Below the pieces are notes generated by a model. It was not told the DNA's origin. It made no database searches and saw only the letters and a program-made list of their open reading frames with translations. 64,000 bases of DNA from Carposina sasakii. Its lineage: Eukaryota > Arthropoda > Insecta > Lepidoptera > Carposinidae. Shown piece after piece: positions 48,001 to 58,585 of the stretch. Position 1 is the stretch's first letter, and each line of letters starts with the position of its first letter. Location of the stretch: contig CP053149.1 in assembly GCA_014607495.2 (NCBI GenBank), positions 13,652,120 through 13,716,119 of the forward strand. The letters are read 5' to 3'. The position numbers and the translations under genes were made by a program.

Positions 48001-51000
48001 CTCCTGCAAAAGGTTGTATATTTTATATTCTTTGTTATTACAAATAACTAAAGTTTTCGATTTGTATCCATTGAAAAAATCTGTGTTTTCAATCAACATA
48101 GTTTTTATTATATTAATATATGATTTGTGTGTTTTAACAATATCATTGCCTTACCCTGTATGAAGGCATCTGTGGAAAACCAATATACTATTAATATTAA
48201 CTTATCTGTTAACTTATCTAGGAAAAAGAAGAAGGAATCAAAACGCAAGCGCAAAGAACAGGAGAGAGAAGAGAAAAGAAAAGCAAAACTGGCTCGAAAC
48301 AATGACTACAATTTACGTGATGTCGAAAATATCGGAGACAAGAAATTACGAGATGCTATCAGGTCTGTAATGATTCCTGATCCTCATCCTTCATGAGCAT
48401 TTCCCAGTTGTTAAAACACATTTCAAGCATTTTCATTTTGATTTTTTTTTTTACTGACTATAAGTGAAAAGGCTGGCTGAGTATTAATTTTAGTTAGGAC
48501 CATTCTGTCTGTACATGCAAGGTTTGCTTAGCTATCATTCACTGAAAACAATAATTGCATTTAAACACCTATATTGGTAGTGAAATACCAAAAAAAAACT
48601 GTGTTTGTGTGAAAAGAAAATTAAATCATATGTCCCTCAATTAGAATTCATTCAAAAAATACATGTTCCAACATCACATTCGTGTAAATTTCATTTCATC
48701 CAGTTAACTTTTGTTGCATGTCTCTAGTTCTGTTCCCTGTAAAGTTAAATTACCTAATAATTATTAATTTTGCAGGAAGGAACTTAAGAACAAGAGGAGG
48801 GACCTCAGTTCTGATGGCGAATATGACAGAAAGCACAATGATAAAAGGTTAATTGCTAGGCATTTTACTTTACCATTTCTGAAATACATAACAATCTTAA
48901 TTTTACACTAAATTTAATTCATAATAATTGTCGTGAATCGTAATTTTCAGAATGCTTGATGATATGCATGGATTAGAAGAATTGGAATCAAAGCTGTGTG
49001 CGTATCATGTGATGGTTGAGAAGGAGGTTTTGGGCAAGAGAGATGGTCGTTCAGTCAGTCCTTTGGATCAGGTTCCTCCACCACCACTGGAGAAACCCAA
49101 ATGGAAGATGTCTATGAGTGCTGTTAAAGACGCGTTAGTATAGAAGCTACTCCTTGCATATTACATATTGTAGCTTAAATAAATATATTATTAAGCTGAT
49201 AATTTTCTGTCTACAGGAAAGTTAAGAAGAAGGATTCCCAGCCACCTAAAGGTTACAAGGAGCACTATGCATTTGATGATAGCTCTGATGATTCTCAAGA
49301 TGGCAAGGTAATGTAATGCTTTATATTTCTGTCATATTGCAGGTAATTTAATTGCTGTCTGTACCTAATATCACTTGCTTTTACTACCCTTTGTGAGGTT
49401 TGTCTTTGTATAGAGCAGAGATGAAATGGATACCGGATAAATTATCAGTATCCGGCCGGATACAGAATAGTAAAATTCAAAAAATTCTCATAATTTTACA
49501 GAAGGAAAATCATACCACAATAGATTATAGACACTGTTTATTATCATAATTGCATGTCAAACATGTTTTATTTATATTTATCATAGTGAACGCCCGCGAC
49601 TCCGTCCGCGTGGACTACAGAAAAAACAAAATGTCGAAATTATCCGGGATAAAAAGTAGCCTATATGTTAAGTGGTACCTGTCACAATACAGGGTGATTT
49701 TTGGTCGTCAACGTTCCCGAAAACTACGGAATCTCCTCATCATCACGATCATTTTTCTCCATGGAAGCATACCTGGGAAGTGTCTGGTTTTCAATATATT
49801 AGGGTCCAAAGTTGAGTAAATAGACTGCGTTTTTCTGTATAAATGCACATAGACGCGCGTAGCAAGATTTTTTCACGAGAAATAATTAATATCTGTCTAT
49901 AAAAAAACGACACTATAAATTTCGCCCGATCAATAAATCAAAAAAAAATAAAAAATTCCAGCATTTTTTTGGCATAAACTTACTTTATTTGATGTATAGA
50001 GTACGTACCCTTCGTTAATGGTGGCCGCAAAAAAACACCCTGTATATTCCTGAAAACTGCAACGAAATCGGTTCAGCCGTTTCTAAGCTTAGCGTGCACA
50101 AACGCTCAGACAAGCAGACAAACAAAAATTCCAAAAATCATTCATTTGGGTACTATTGCGTTGATAAACGTCTCCTATAATATCCTTACTCGTATATCTT
50201 TCATGTACGTGATCCGTTACATTTTTATTATATGTACAGATAGAAAATGTATTATTAATTAGTTTAGTACTCAAAATTAACAAGTGGCAAATTGTAGTGA
50301 ATGAATAGCAAATTTTCCGCATTTGTTGGTAAGAGGCGACTCCGCTTGGCTTCGTATACTAGACCAGCCTCTGAAAATAGTCTTTCGCTGTAAACGCTAC
50401 TCCCAGGTGCTGAAAGATAAATTCTAGCAAACCTCGACAACTGCGGGTACTGATTCAAGTTCGCTGACCACCAAATGTATGGGTCGTGATTGCGATCAAT
50501 TCGAGATTTCTTTAAGAAAAAGTCAATCTCATTAGCAATTGGATTTTGTTTTTCTAGACCGCGACTAGCACTACTATTATCTTTTGCCACTTCATTGAAA
50601 CAATCCCAAAAGGTGTAATGAGCTTCACGTGTGAAGTTGGATCCAATTTCATCTTCTCTCATTCGTTTAGCAGGTGTCGAAGACGGCGATGATCTGTTAG
50701 AAGATTTATTGCAATAGTTTTTTAAAAACTCTGTCAATATTTTCTGTCGGGCTTTTTCAGTTTCAAGAACTCCTAAATAGTCTGACTTGAACCTTGGATC
50801 TAAAAAGGTAGCAATTAGGTAGTTTGGATTCTCTCCTAAGGATTTAAAACGACTTTCCAATTCAGCTTTCAAAGAAGCTCTCATTCGAGCTAAGTCCGGT
50901 GTTCTTTGTGCAGTCTCGTTTTTGTCTAAATACTTTTTTAATGCAGAAACATGCGGAATCGCCTCGGATATACAAGAGTGGCCAGAACTTGTGATTTTCG

Positions 51001-54000
51001 TTATTTCTTCAAATGGTTTCAATAGATTTATGCACTGCTCCATCAGGCCCCACTGTTGTGTCGTCAAATTTTTGAGTGTGTCATGTTTAGCGAGATAAAG
51101 AGAGATAGCCCTTTTTTGTTCCAGCAAGCGTTCTGCCATGTAAAAGGTAGAGTTCCACCTCGTGGTGATGTCCTGCACTAACTGATGCTGGGGTAAATTT
51201 AACTCCTTTTGAATTGTCAACAATTTTTTTTGTGCTACTCCTGAATGATTGAAATGAGTTACTATACGTCTTGCAGTAGTAATCATATCTAATACTTCAG
51301 CTTGGACTTTCAGTGACTCGTTAACAACACGCTGAAGCGAATGTATGAAACATCTAGCAGAATCAAACTCTGCAACTCGAGCATCTTTTACCGTATTATC
51401 GCCACTATGATGGATTAGTAAATGAATTTTATTTTTCTCAATGTGCCAGCGAGCAGCAATAGCGTTCAGTTCCTTTGCTATATTTTCTTCTGTGTGTGAT
51501 TCTGAAAACGGTTTCGTTGCAAGAACACCGTGTTGCAGCTGAAATTCCGGAGTCAACCAATGGGCTGTGAAACTCAAGAAGCTGGAACTGTTGTGAAGGC
51601 AGGTCCAAATGTCTGAAGTAACAGAAACTGCAATGGCTTTTGAAATGTTTGTTTTAATTTTGTCGTGAATTCTGTTGTAGATATCGGGAACAATTTTTTG
51701 AGAAACATAAGTTCCACTTGGTAATTCATAACCAGGTAGCGCTTGTTCTAGAAGCCTTTTAAACCCGACCTTTTCTACGACATTGAACGGCTCGTTATCT
51801 ACAGCAATCATTTCTGCAATCAAATAATGATATTTTTTTGCTATGGCATCATTCACATCCCAAAGTAATTTCCTTTGAAATGATTCCGACAGTGTTAGTC
51901 GTTTTTCTGCTGATGTCGAAGATGCACTTGTCCTGGGAATGGCATGTCCCGAAGCCACCGCCAGCTTTGAGATTTCACCACTTTTATTTATCAATTTAAA
52001 CTCCTCTGGATGTTTGGACTTTAAATGATTACTCATGGCTGAAGTACCTAATGACAAAAAATATACATTAAATTACTGTACCGATTTACAGTGTTTAAAA
52101 ATTTAAGTCACAAACTTGAATTGATAAGTGGTTAAAGAATTTTAAGTAAGAAAAATAAATAACACATCGACCAAAATTTCTTTATACTGGTAGGTTACTA
52201 TATTTGTTCATTAACAAGTTTAAAAATGTAGGAATATTCTAAATTTTTCTTTTTACTATCATTTCGTTCAATGAGGGATTTTCTGATAAGTTAAAATAAC
52301 AGTCAAAAATAGATGGCGTGAGCGCATCACCTGCCCTAATCCCCCCCACCTCACCTCTCCCAGCTTGAAAGATAATAATAGTTCTGTGAATAGACTGCAC
52401 TGATGACTAAAGCTGGCTACACACCCAGACTGTGTACAGCTGACAATAAATCATCCGGTCGGTTTTCTAAAGACGGTGTAGCATAGCATACGAGTAGGAG
52501 ACATAGCAAGTAACAAGTTGTATTTTGCTACATGGTTAATAGTATCAGATTATAATCTTAATACGACATACCTACTTTTTTTTTAACAAACTACATGACT
52601 ACTAAAATACATGACTACTGTTGCCCATGACTTCATATGGCGTGAACTACAGAAGTAGTCTATGTCCTTCTCCGTACTCCTGTATATGCCTTTCATCCCA
52701 TCCCGTATTATTAAATGCTACAGATACTTATAACAATTAAGCCTCGTCATAGTAGAGTACCTATACCTTTAATTTAGCAGAGATGCAAGCAATGCTAAGG
52801 TAGGTATCTGCTATATCTTTGTTTTTCCTAGCGGACCGATTTTTAGTCGGACGTGTACAGCGCACTAGTCTGCTTCGTCTATCTACAGTGCTTAGGAACT
52901 ATTGATGTCTTTGGTTGAGGGGTGTGGTGGGGGGATTAGGGTAGGTGATGCGCTCTCGCCATCTATCCATGTGATTTGAACAATTTTTTTTTACTTTTAA
53001 TAGTTGTCAGAAAATCCCTCATTGAACCAAAAACATAACCTATAAATCTTACGTACCTGCCTTTTTTCCTTCACCACCTCGAGAAATTTGAGCCTGACAC
53101 AATAAACATGCTGCGTACTTGTTATTGTCACTGTTTAAATCAAAATATTGCCAAATTGGCGATCGTTTTTTTGATGACGGCATTTCTTCAAACAAACAAA
53201 AAACCACGACGATAAATGAAAAAAACAATGAAATGAACTAGCAAACTGAGAAACAAACACCCAACTGTCACGAGCGACAACACTCAAATGCCCACAAGCC
53301 GTATCGATCTGCGCACACACCCGAATATTTCTTATCCCTTCACCGCGCCTATATTCCTATCAAACTGACGCGTCATGTAACGTGATAAGAGCCATACATA
53401 CGGTGGCCGGATATCCTGCGCTCCGGCCTCGTACTTTGCCGAATATCCGTTATCCGGCTAAACCACTATCAGTTTCATCATTTAAGTGAATTGTAATTCA
53501 CTGTTTTTATTTGATGTAATTTATGTTGTATTTAAATCAGTTCTATATCTAGTATAGAGCTTAATTTACGCATTTGTTAACCGTTAGAAGAATACTGCAT
53601 GTACATAGTTTTTAGTCAAACTTGGTGCAATCTAAGCTACCTATTAGGGATGGCATAGCGGTACGGTTAGTGTTTTAGGGTACTTGACTAATATCGGAAT
53701 GTAATTTTTAGATCACGATGTCTTGTGTATTGTGTATACAGGGTGTGGGTGACAGCCAGGCAAATAAAATAAATAAAAATACTGAACAAATACCATTATG
53801 TTGAGTTGTATTACTGTTATATCTCGCAGGAAATGTATTTTTGATTTGATTATCAGTAATCTTTGCTCTCCGTGCCAATTGTATCAGGCGATCTTGTGAC
53901 TCATTAAATGAGCTTCTTGGTTATTGTTCGACACATTGCTGTTTTTTGGATCACTTAGGGTTGATCAGTTATTACAACTTTTTTGAAAATGATCTTTTGG

Positions 54001-57000
54001 TTAAATTTTTATTTGAAAGTCATTATCTAAGCCCTAATTAAACGAACTAAACTATTTTTTCCTGAAAATATGAAAAAAAAATCGGAAAATTTTGGTATTT
54101 TCCTGCTAAATGTCATGTTTCTCTGACATAACAAAATCCTTTAATTATTAGTAATCCAATATGTAATCCTTAAATGTATAAGTATTTCTTAAAATATACA
54201 ATACATGGGCTCAAGACGCTACCTTATGTACCTAGTTTCATATTGTTATTTATTTACTTTACACATCAATTTAATTTACTAACGCTTCATTTTTACAAGC
54301 CGTAATGTATCAACTATACCTCAAAATTGGTCAGAAGTGGAACCATGTGGTTCTATCGGCCCTTGGTGCTCTGCCTTACGGGGTCGTAAGGGATAAAGGC
54401 GTGATTATATGTATGTATGTAATGTATCTTGCACTAGCTAAACCAATGTAGTCAAATACCCTGGTGTACGTTGCAGGCGTCAGGCGATAAGAACGTGTCA
54501 GTGCGGCGCGCGATGGCGTTGAAGGAGGCGCCGGCGCCCGCGCAGCGACGCGAGCCTGCGCCGCCCGGCACCGAGCCTGCGCATCCGCCGGTAAGACGTT
54601 TTCACTCGAACAGTGTATACATTGTAGACGTATAATCAAGTCCTATTGATTTTGACGAGATATGAATAAAGTGTATTATAATGCATTTTGCTTGCGACAT
54701 ATTTTTGTCTCGCATTTTTTGTTATTGAAGTTTGAAGTGATTTCTCCATAGGGTGAATTTATAAGTTTTTTTTTTACTCACTGAGTTACATATTGTTATC
54801 TTAGACTGTTTAGAGTAATTTTATCTTTCGAGGATCGATAAAATCCATTCAGTAGGGTAAGCACGAACCTTTTTACGCAGCGTAACGCTAGCGACTCGCT
54901 AGCAAAATCTATGTGATTTGACGGTAGCATTACGGACTATCGAGAGGTTCGTGCTTACCCCACAGAACTTGACACATTACTATCCATCGTGTCGCTTTCG
55001 AGCACAACATTGACACTGCACAAACGTTTCATTTTCAGAAGTCGAAATTTGTTCCGCAGGTGCGCAAGGGCAACATCGTGCTGGACAAGTTCGGATCGTT
55101 CCGACTGGCGCAGGAGGGAGAGACGCCCGTGGTGGCGGACGGCCGGCCCGAGCAGTTCGTGACGCGCATCAAGCCGCCCTCCCCGCGCCGCCCGCGCTCG
55201 CCGCCCTCGCCGCGCCGCCGCTCCTCCACGTCGGACGACAAGCGCTCCCGGAGCAGGTCTGTGCCGTCTGCTGCAGCTCGTGCCGCATCTAGCCACGGTA
55301 TCAAGGAAGTAATAAAAGTAGAAGACGCCATTGCGTGGATGGGCGGAAAAGAAAACTATGATGAGCAAAATGTGTGGGGATAGTGAAAGGGGAAACGATT
55401 CCGGCTCCACTGGGCCACTAGTCGTTGTTTTGGCATCATTGTGAGAAACTTCGATATCGCGTTCTAGGATTTGTATAGGATTGTGGTTCTATTATTACCT
55501 ACATACCAAATCTACTAGCAGTCTCATTCTAAATAACAATACAGGTATATGTAGGTATATAAGACAATTTCTTTATAGAATTGGAATTGTAGAAATTAAA
55601 ATAAAATCAAATATTGTTGCTCTGTAAATAAAGATTTATTTAAATAAGAAGGTACATAAATAACGATATTATAATATGAATATAACCAACAGCTTCCTTC
55701 AACAGGTCGCGGCCGCGCAAGTACCGCTCGCGCTCGGGATCGCGCTCGCGCTCGGGCTCGAGCGGCTCGGGCTCGGGCTCGCCGCGCCGCCGCCGCTCGG
55801 GCTCGCCGCGCTCGCGCTCGCGCTCCGACGCCAGCCGCAGCTACTACAGCCGCTCGAGGTCGCGCTCAAGATCCGCTTCCAGAGAACGGTAGGTGTAGTT
55901 ACTGTGCAAGGTCTAAACTCTGTAAACTGAGTGGGTAAAATTCGAATCCTGGCTAATCAAATGTTAAAGGCATCTTTCTCTATATTAGGTTGAATTTGAT
56001 ATATTTTCTTAAGGTGCTTGATTATACTTTGGCTAGTCAAAGGAGTTACGTTTCTTCCAAAGGAAAGGCCAACTATACAGCCATTATTTTTTTTTCATTT
56101 TTGATTGTGATGAAAGGAAATTGATTATTAGTCAAATGTTATTTAACTGTGTCGATTTGTCTATTTAACCCATTTTTAAACCAAAATAGCGCTTTGTCCC
56201 ACTGTCGACATAGTACCAACATGACCACACCAATCTCTCCGCAGCTTCCGTCGCTTCAAAGGGCGCGGCAACTGGCGCGGGCGCGGCGGCTACGAGCGCG
56301 GCACGTACTACCGGCCGCGCTTCCACACCTACAACAACGGGCGGGGCCGCGGCCGCGGGGACTTCCGCCGCGACGACCGCCGCTTCCAGCCGGACTGGCG
56401 CGAGAACCGCGGCCGGGGGAGACCGTTCCGCTCGCGAAGACCGCGCGGACGACCCTTCCGGTATGTTCCATTTTTAAATCAATTTAGTCTGAGCGAGGCG
56501 TGACGTTCCATTTTTGAATCATGCTGCCTGAGCAGTTTCCATCTTCAAGGAGGTTACAGGTGTAAGCACGCGAGTGGAGCTTCCGGAACGTTCCATTTTT
56601 AAATCATGTAGCCTAAGCGACATTTCCGTTTTCATCAAGATGGTATAGGTAGGTATTACTGAATATATACTCCGAATACCTCATGATGTCATGTCAGCCA
56701 TAGGAAGTCCACTGTTGAACATAGGTCTTCCCCAGTGACTTCTACTGCAACCGGTTTAAAGCAACATGCATTAATTATCAAATTATAAAATTATTAATTA
56801 AGAAATGGAAAAAATTCCTCACCCGGGTGGGAATCGAACCCACGACCTCTGCATTCCGTGCCAATTATCAAATTATGTTCATCATTCCACAAATCATCCC
56901 CCACACATACATGCTGCCTTGCTTGCCTATTGACATGTCTATTATATTTGCAGCGGCGGTTTCCGCGACTTCCGCGAGCGTCGCGGCGGGCGCTACTCGC

Positions 57001-57961
57001 GCTCGCGCAGCCCCGAGCGCGCGCGCCGCTCGCGCTCCTACAGCCCCGAGCGCCGCGACAAGGACAGGGACAGGTACTCTCTTATAGCTCACATCTACTA
57101 CATACGCGTACAAAGAAACAAGCTACGTATACGTTAATCATACTCATATAAATTATTATACATACACACATTAATGAGCTCCTAAAATTGGGAGGATCAC
57201 AAAGGAAGACAGCATATACAGGGTGTAGGTGACAGCCAGGCAAATATTGAAATGCTGAACAAGTACCATTCTGTTGAGTTATACGACAGTGTTATTACTC
57301 GCAGGAAATGTATTTTAGATGTGATTTTCAGTAATCTTTGCTCTCTGCGCTAATTGTATCGGACGATTCTGTGCCTAATTAAATGGGCATATTAGTTATT
57401 GTGTTACCCATTTTTGTTTTTTGGATCAATTGTGACTCTCCATTAGAGTTGATCAGTTTTTTTAAATTTTTTGAAGACTTAATTAAACGAACTAAACAAT
57501 TTTTTTTTTCTGAAAATATGATAAAAATATCGGAATTTTCCTGCGAAAATGTTCAGTATTTTCCGCCTCAGAATCATGGTCTGAAGTCATGGTATCAATA
57601 TTTGCCTGGCTGTCACAAACACCCTGTATACCAGCCACGTTAGCATAGCAGGGCATCTTAAAGAATTGTGACAAGTTTCTGAGACCCTTGGATTTTTAGC
57701 AAATAAATATACTTGGGAGATTAAAACAAACACATCCATTTTTAAAATGTCTCGTTTTATCCCTTAAAGAACGATATACTATTGTGTTCTAGCTACTCCC
57801 GTTACTCTGAACGCGACAGTCACCGCAGCGAAGGTGAGTATGAAGAAGAGAGATACGTGGACCGCAAGGAGTACGACGGGAAGTGGGCCGACGGAAACGA
57901 GCCCGAAAGGCCAGCGGAAGAAGAGAAGGCCCCCGCTGAAGACCCAGCCCCCAAAGAATAA
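42093..57961 (+). CDS. TTC14: Tetratricopeptide repeat protein 14 (TTC14), 18 exons
   Basis: Exons: 42093-42393, 42757-42833, 43958-44080, 44420-44640, 45966-46106, 46263-46939, 47019-47254, 47458-47627, 48222-48362, 48776-48847, 48951-49133, 49217-49307, 54477-54590, 55039-55256, 55706-55888, 56245-56460, 56954-57073, 57793-57961. All have GT-AG introns and compatible phases, totalling 1150 residues. Residues ~127-214 form an S1-like RNA-binding domain ([20 protein letters not shown]). Residues ~288-428 hold TPRs ([39 protein letters not shown]). Lys then Ser runs follow at ~468-510, then basic linkers, and from ~922 an RS/RGG tail ([17 protein letters not shown]). The S1-then-TPR order, MPPFETF start and ARKYL motif identify TTC14, a presumed nuclear RNA-binding protein of poorly known function. 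Intron 12 (5.2 kb) houses a hAT gene on the other strand. Exon 14 has two in-frame acceptors (55039 or 55060). Confidence 0.93.
42896..43394. mobile_element. MITE in TTC14 intron 2
   Basis: GGGTCATTTCATGACAAACG at the left and CGATGGAATGACCC at the right are partly complementary. Both are flanked by TGGA (42892-42895 and 43395-43398), a possible 4-bp duplication. The inside repeats GTAACGCCCGAAACG and GTAACACCCGAAACG. Moderately supported; no coding capacity. Confidence 0.5.
44641..45965 (+). other. TTC14 intron 4 (1.3 kb), no gene seen inside
   Basis: AT-rich intron. Short frames inside (44916-45104 and 45202-45405 on the minus strand) lack support. No clear snoRNA boxes in a consistent arrangement were found. 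Confidence 0.5.
49584..50236 (-). mobile_element. Helitron-like element inside the hAT, split by a MITE
   Basis: The complement of its 3' end (TAGTGAACGCCCGCGACTCC) is at 49584 and of its 5' end (GATCCGTTACATTTTTATTA-TATGT) at about 50236. It matches 63339-63650 on the other strand. A family-C MITE is inserted between CACAATA and TATTCCTG. It lies only ~28 bases past the transposase stop codon. Confidence 0.75.
49688..50044 (+). mobile_element. MITE family C, copy 3 (complete)
   Basis: TACAGGGTGATTTTTGGTCG ... AAAACACCCTGTA. The same Helitron-like sequence without it, at about 63525-63535, reads CACAATATATTCC on the complement, so insertion was at TA with TA duplication. This confirms a Tc1/mariner-type mechanism for the family. 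Confidence 0.9.
50264..53183 (-). CDS. hAT-family transposase with BED zinc finger, intact, two exons
   Basis: Exon 1 is 53183-53057 (42 codons plus 1 base, donor GTACGT). Exon 2 is 52047-50264 (acceptor ATTAG). Together they give 636 residues with no internal stop. The exon join completes the BED finger: [16 protein letters not shown], then across the splice MSNHLKSKH. Downstream are TSDIWT (first catalytic Asp, ~188), SGDN (second Asp, ~259), CFIH (~275-278), TTRWNSTF (~340) and the C-terminal dimerisation region with SERLFSEAG (catalytic Glu, ~597). These are the residues expected of an active hAT/ZBED-type enzyme. Its intron is enlarged by a MITE. AATAAA at 50223-50228 comes from the Helitron-like insertion. 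It lies antisense to TTC14. It could be an active transposase, a recent relic, or a co-opted gene; intactness against decayed termini favours the last as a hypothesis. Confidence 0.88.
52266..53027. mobile_element. MITE in the transposase intron, long inverted ends
   Basis: GTTCAATGAGGGATTTTCTG at 52266 and its complement ending at 53027 begin inverted repeats of about 110 bp that also share GAGCGCATCACCT and CCTAATCCCCCC. It accounts for ~760 of the 1009 bases of the transposase intron. No target duplication seen. Confidence 0.75.
53737..54115. mobile_element. MITE family B, copy 3 (right end lost), TTC14 intron 12
   Basis: TACAGGGTGTGGGTGACAGC begins it. CTCGCAGGAAATGTATTTTT, TGCCAATTGTATCAGGCG and AAACTATTTTTTCCTGAAAA follow as in the complete copy at 57217-57628. 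The TTGCCTGGCTGTCA end is absent. Confidence 0.8.
54313..54421 (+). repeat. SINE-like tail repeat (family E), copy 2, TTC14 intron 12
   Basis: CTCAAAATTGGTCAGAAGTG ... TATCGGCCCTTGGTGCTCTG ... AAGGGATAAAGGCGTGATTA ending (TATG)n, matching 5405-5506. It ends ~55 bases before the exon 13 acceptor. Confidence 0.75.
55039..55383 (+). CDS. TTC14: Alternative last exon of TTC14 (exon 14 read-through)
   Basis: If the donor at 55257 is not used, the frame stays open for 42 more codons and stops at TAG (55381-55383). The extension reads [18 protein letters not shown] and ends NVWG, with codon use typical of coding sequence. AATAAA follows at 55600-55605 and 55627-55632, both before the exon 15 acceptor. 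The product would have 963 residues and lack the RS/RGG tail. This is inferred; it needs transcript evidence. Confidence 0.6.
   Translation, partial: KSKFVPQVRKGNIVLDKFGSFRLAQEGETPVVADGRPEQFVTRIKPPSPRRPRSPPSPRRRSSTSDDKRSRSRSVPSAAARAASSHGIKEVIKVEDAIAWMGGKENYDEQNVWG
55600..55632 (+). terminator. Two poly(A) signals in TTC14 intron 14
   Basis: AATAAA at 55600-55605 and 55627-55632 lie ~220-250 bases after the alternative stop and 75-100 bases before exon 15. They fit intronic polyadenylation of the short isoform. Confidence 0.5.
56690..56768 (+). repeat. RTE LINE 3'-end fragment, TTC14 intron 16
   Basis: CAGCCATAGGAAGTCCACTG, TTGAACATAGGTCTTCCCC and CTTCTACTGCAACCGGTTT match the 3' end of the RTE element at 35345-35425. 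Only this end is present. Confidence 0.7.
56770..56870 (-). repeat. tRNA-derived SINE fragment, TTC14 intron 16
   Basis: The complement reads CGTGGGTTCGATTCCCACCC, a tRNA-like B box and T-stem, then GTGAGGAATTTTTTCCATTT and an AT-rich tail. It has no A box and cannot fold as a whole tRNA. Scraps of its tail recur at 6540, 33804/39133 and 61847. The 86-codon frame at 56827-57087 overlaps it and exon 17 and is not a gene. Confidence 0.65.
57217..57628. mobile_element. MITE family B, copy 4 (complete), TTC14 intron 17
   Basis: TACAGGGTGTAGGTGACAGC and TGGCTGTCACAAACACCCTG-TA are the inverted ends. It fills most of the last TTC14 intron (57074-57792). It is the best copy for defining the family. 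Confidence 0.85.
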
Positions 57962-58585
57962 ACAGCCAGTCATTACTTTGCCACCGAGTGTACTAGTGTT
58001 TTAGACTTAACTATGTTAGGGTGCTGTGTTAATAATTAAGTTTTAAATTCCACAATTCATATTACATGCATTATCAAAATGTAAATATATTAGCTGATGC
58101 AAAAATGTTTTTTTTATTGAAGTGAAGTTCAATAATGCTGCTTGTAGAGGGTGAAAGTGAAGGAGTGAAGTATGTTTCCACCGACCAAATAACTTCTTTT
58201 ATGAGACTATTCCACTTACTCTCAATGCTCAGAAAGTTACGAAATGTTTCATAATTTTTAACAAACTATTTTTATTTTAAAACTCCATGTTTGTTACCAG
58301 CTCCGGTAAAAAGCTCCGGCTTGCAAAGTTACATTTTAGGAAGGACCCCTCCCCTCGCTCTACATCGCTTTGATTTTCGATACTGTCGAAATCCGATTTA
58401 ATTAGTTTCTGAGCCTTGAACGTCAGTAGAATACTCCTAAAAAGAAGTTATTACTTTCCTTTTATAGTTAATACCTATAAAACACAATTCAAAATCTATC
58501 TAACCCATCAACGATCTACACGAACTCCTAAAGTGCCAACCAAAGAATATATGTACTTACTCATGCCAACCCTGGTGGGCAAAAT
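57962..58585 (+). other. TTC14 3' UTR and downstream flank
   Basis: The sequence after the TAA is AT-rich and lacks a canonical AATAAA. Candidate variant signals are near 58080-58095 (GTAAATATATTAG). No other gene seen. Confidence 0.4.

Larger units (their letters stand above)
49416..53551 (-). mobile_element. hAT transposon in TTC14 intron 12, 8-bp TSD
   Basis: GTATAGAG occurs directly before 49416 (49408-49415) and directly after 53551 (53552-53559). The termini CAGAGATGAAAT and (reversed) TAGATATAGAAC are related but diverged. Both subterminal regions carry CCGGATA/TATCCGG motifs (49431-49462 and 53405-53460), as hAT elements do. It contains one transposase gene on the minus strand. It has been disrupted by a Helitron-like element at 49584-50236, which holds a MITE, and by a MITE at 52266-53027 inside the transposase intron. 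Removing these leaves about 2.7 kb, a usual hAT size. Confidence 0.8.

Noticed and set aside
55700..55890. GGCTCG/CGCTCG-rich tract as a minisatellite
   Set aside because: It is coding sequence for an RS/GS run in TTC14 exon 15 with valid splice sites and phase. The repetition is protein-driven, or at most an in-frame expansion.
56800..56860. Second tRNA-like sequence (GGTTCGATTCC on the minus strand)
   Set aside because: Only the T-arm/B-box part is present with no A box. It belongs to a SINE in a TTC14 intron.
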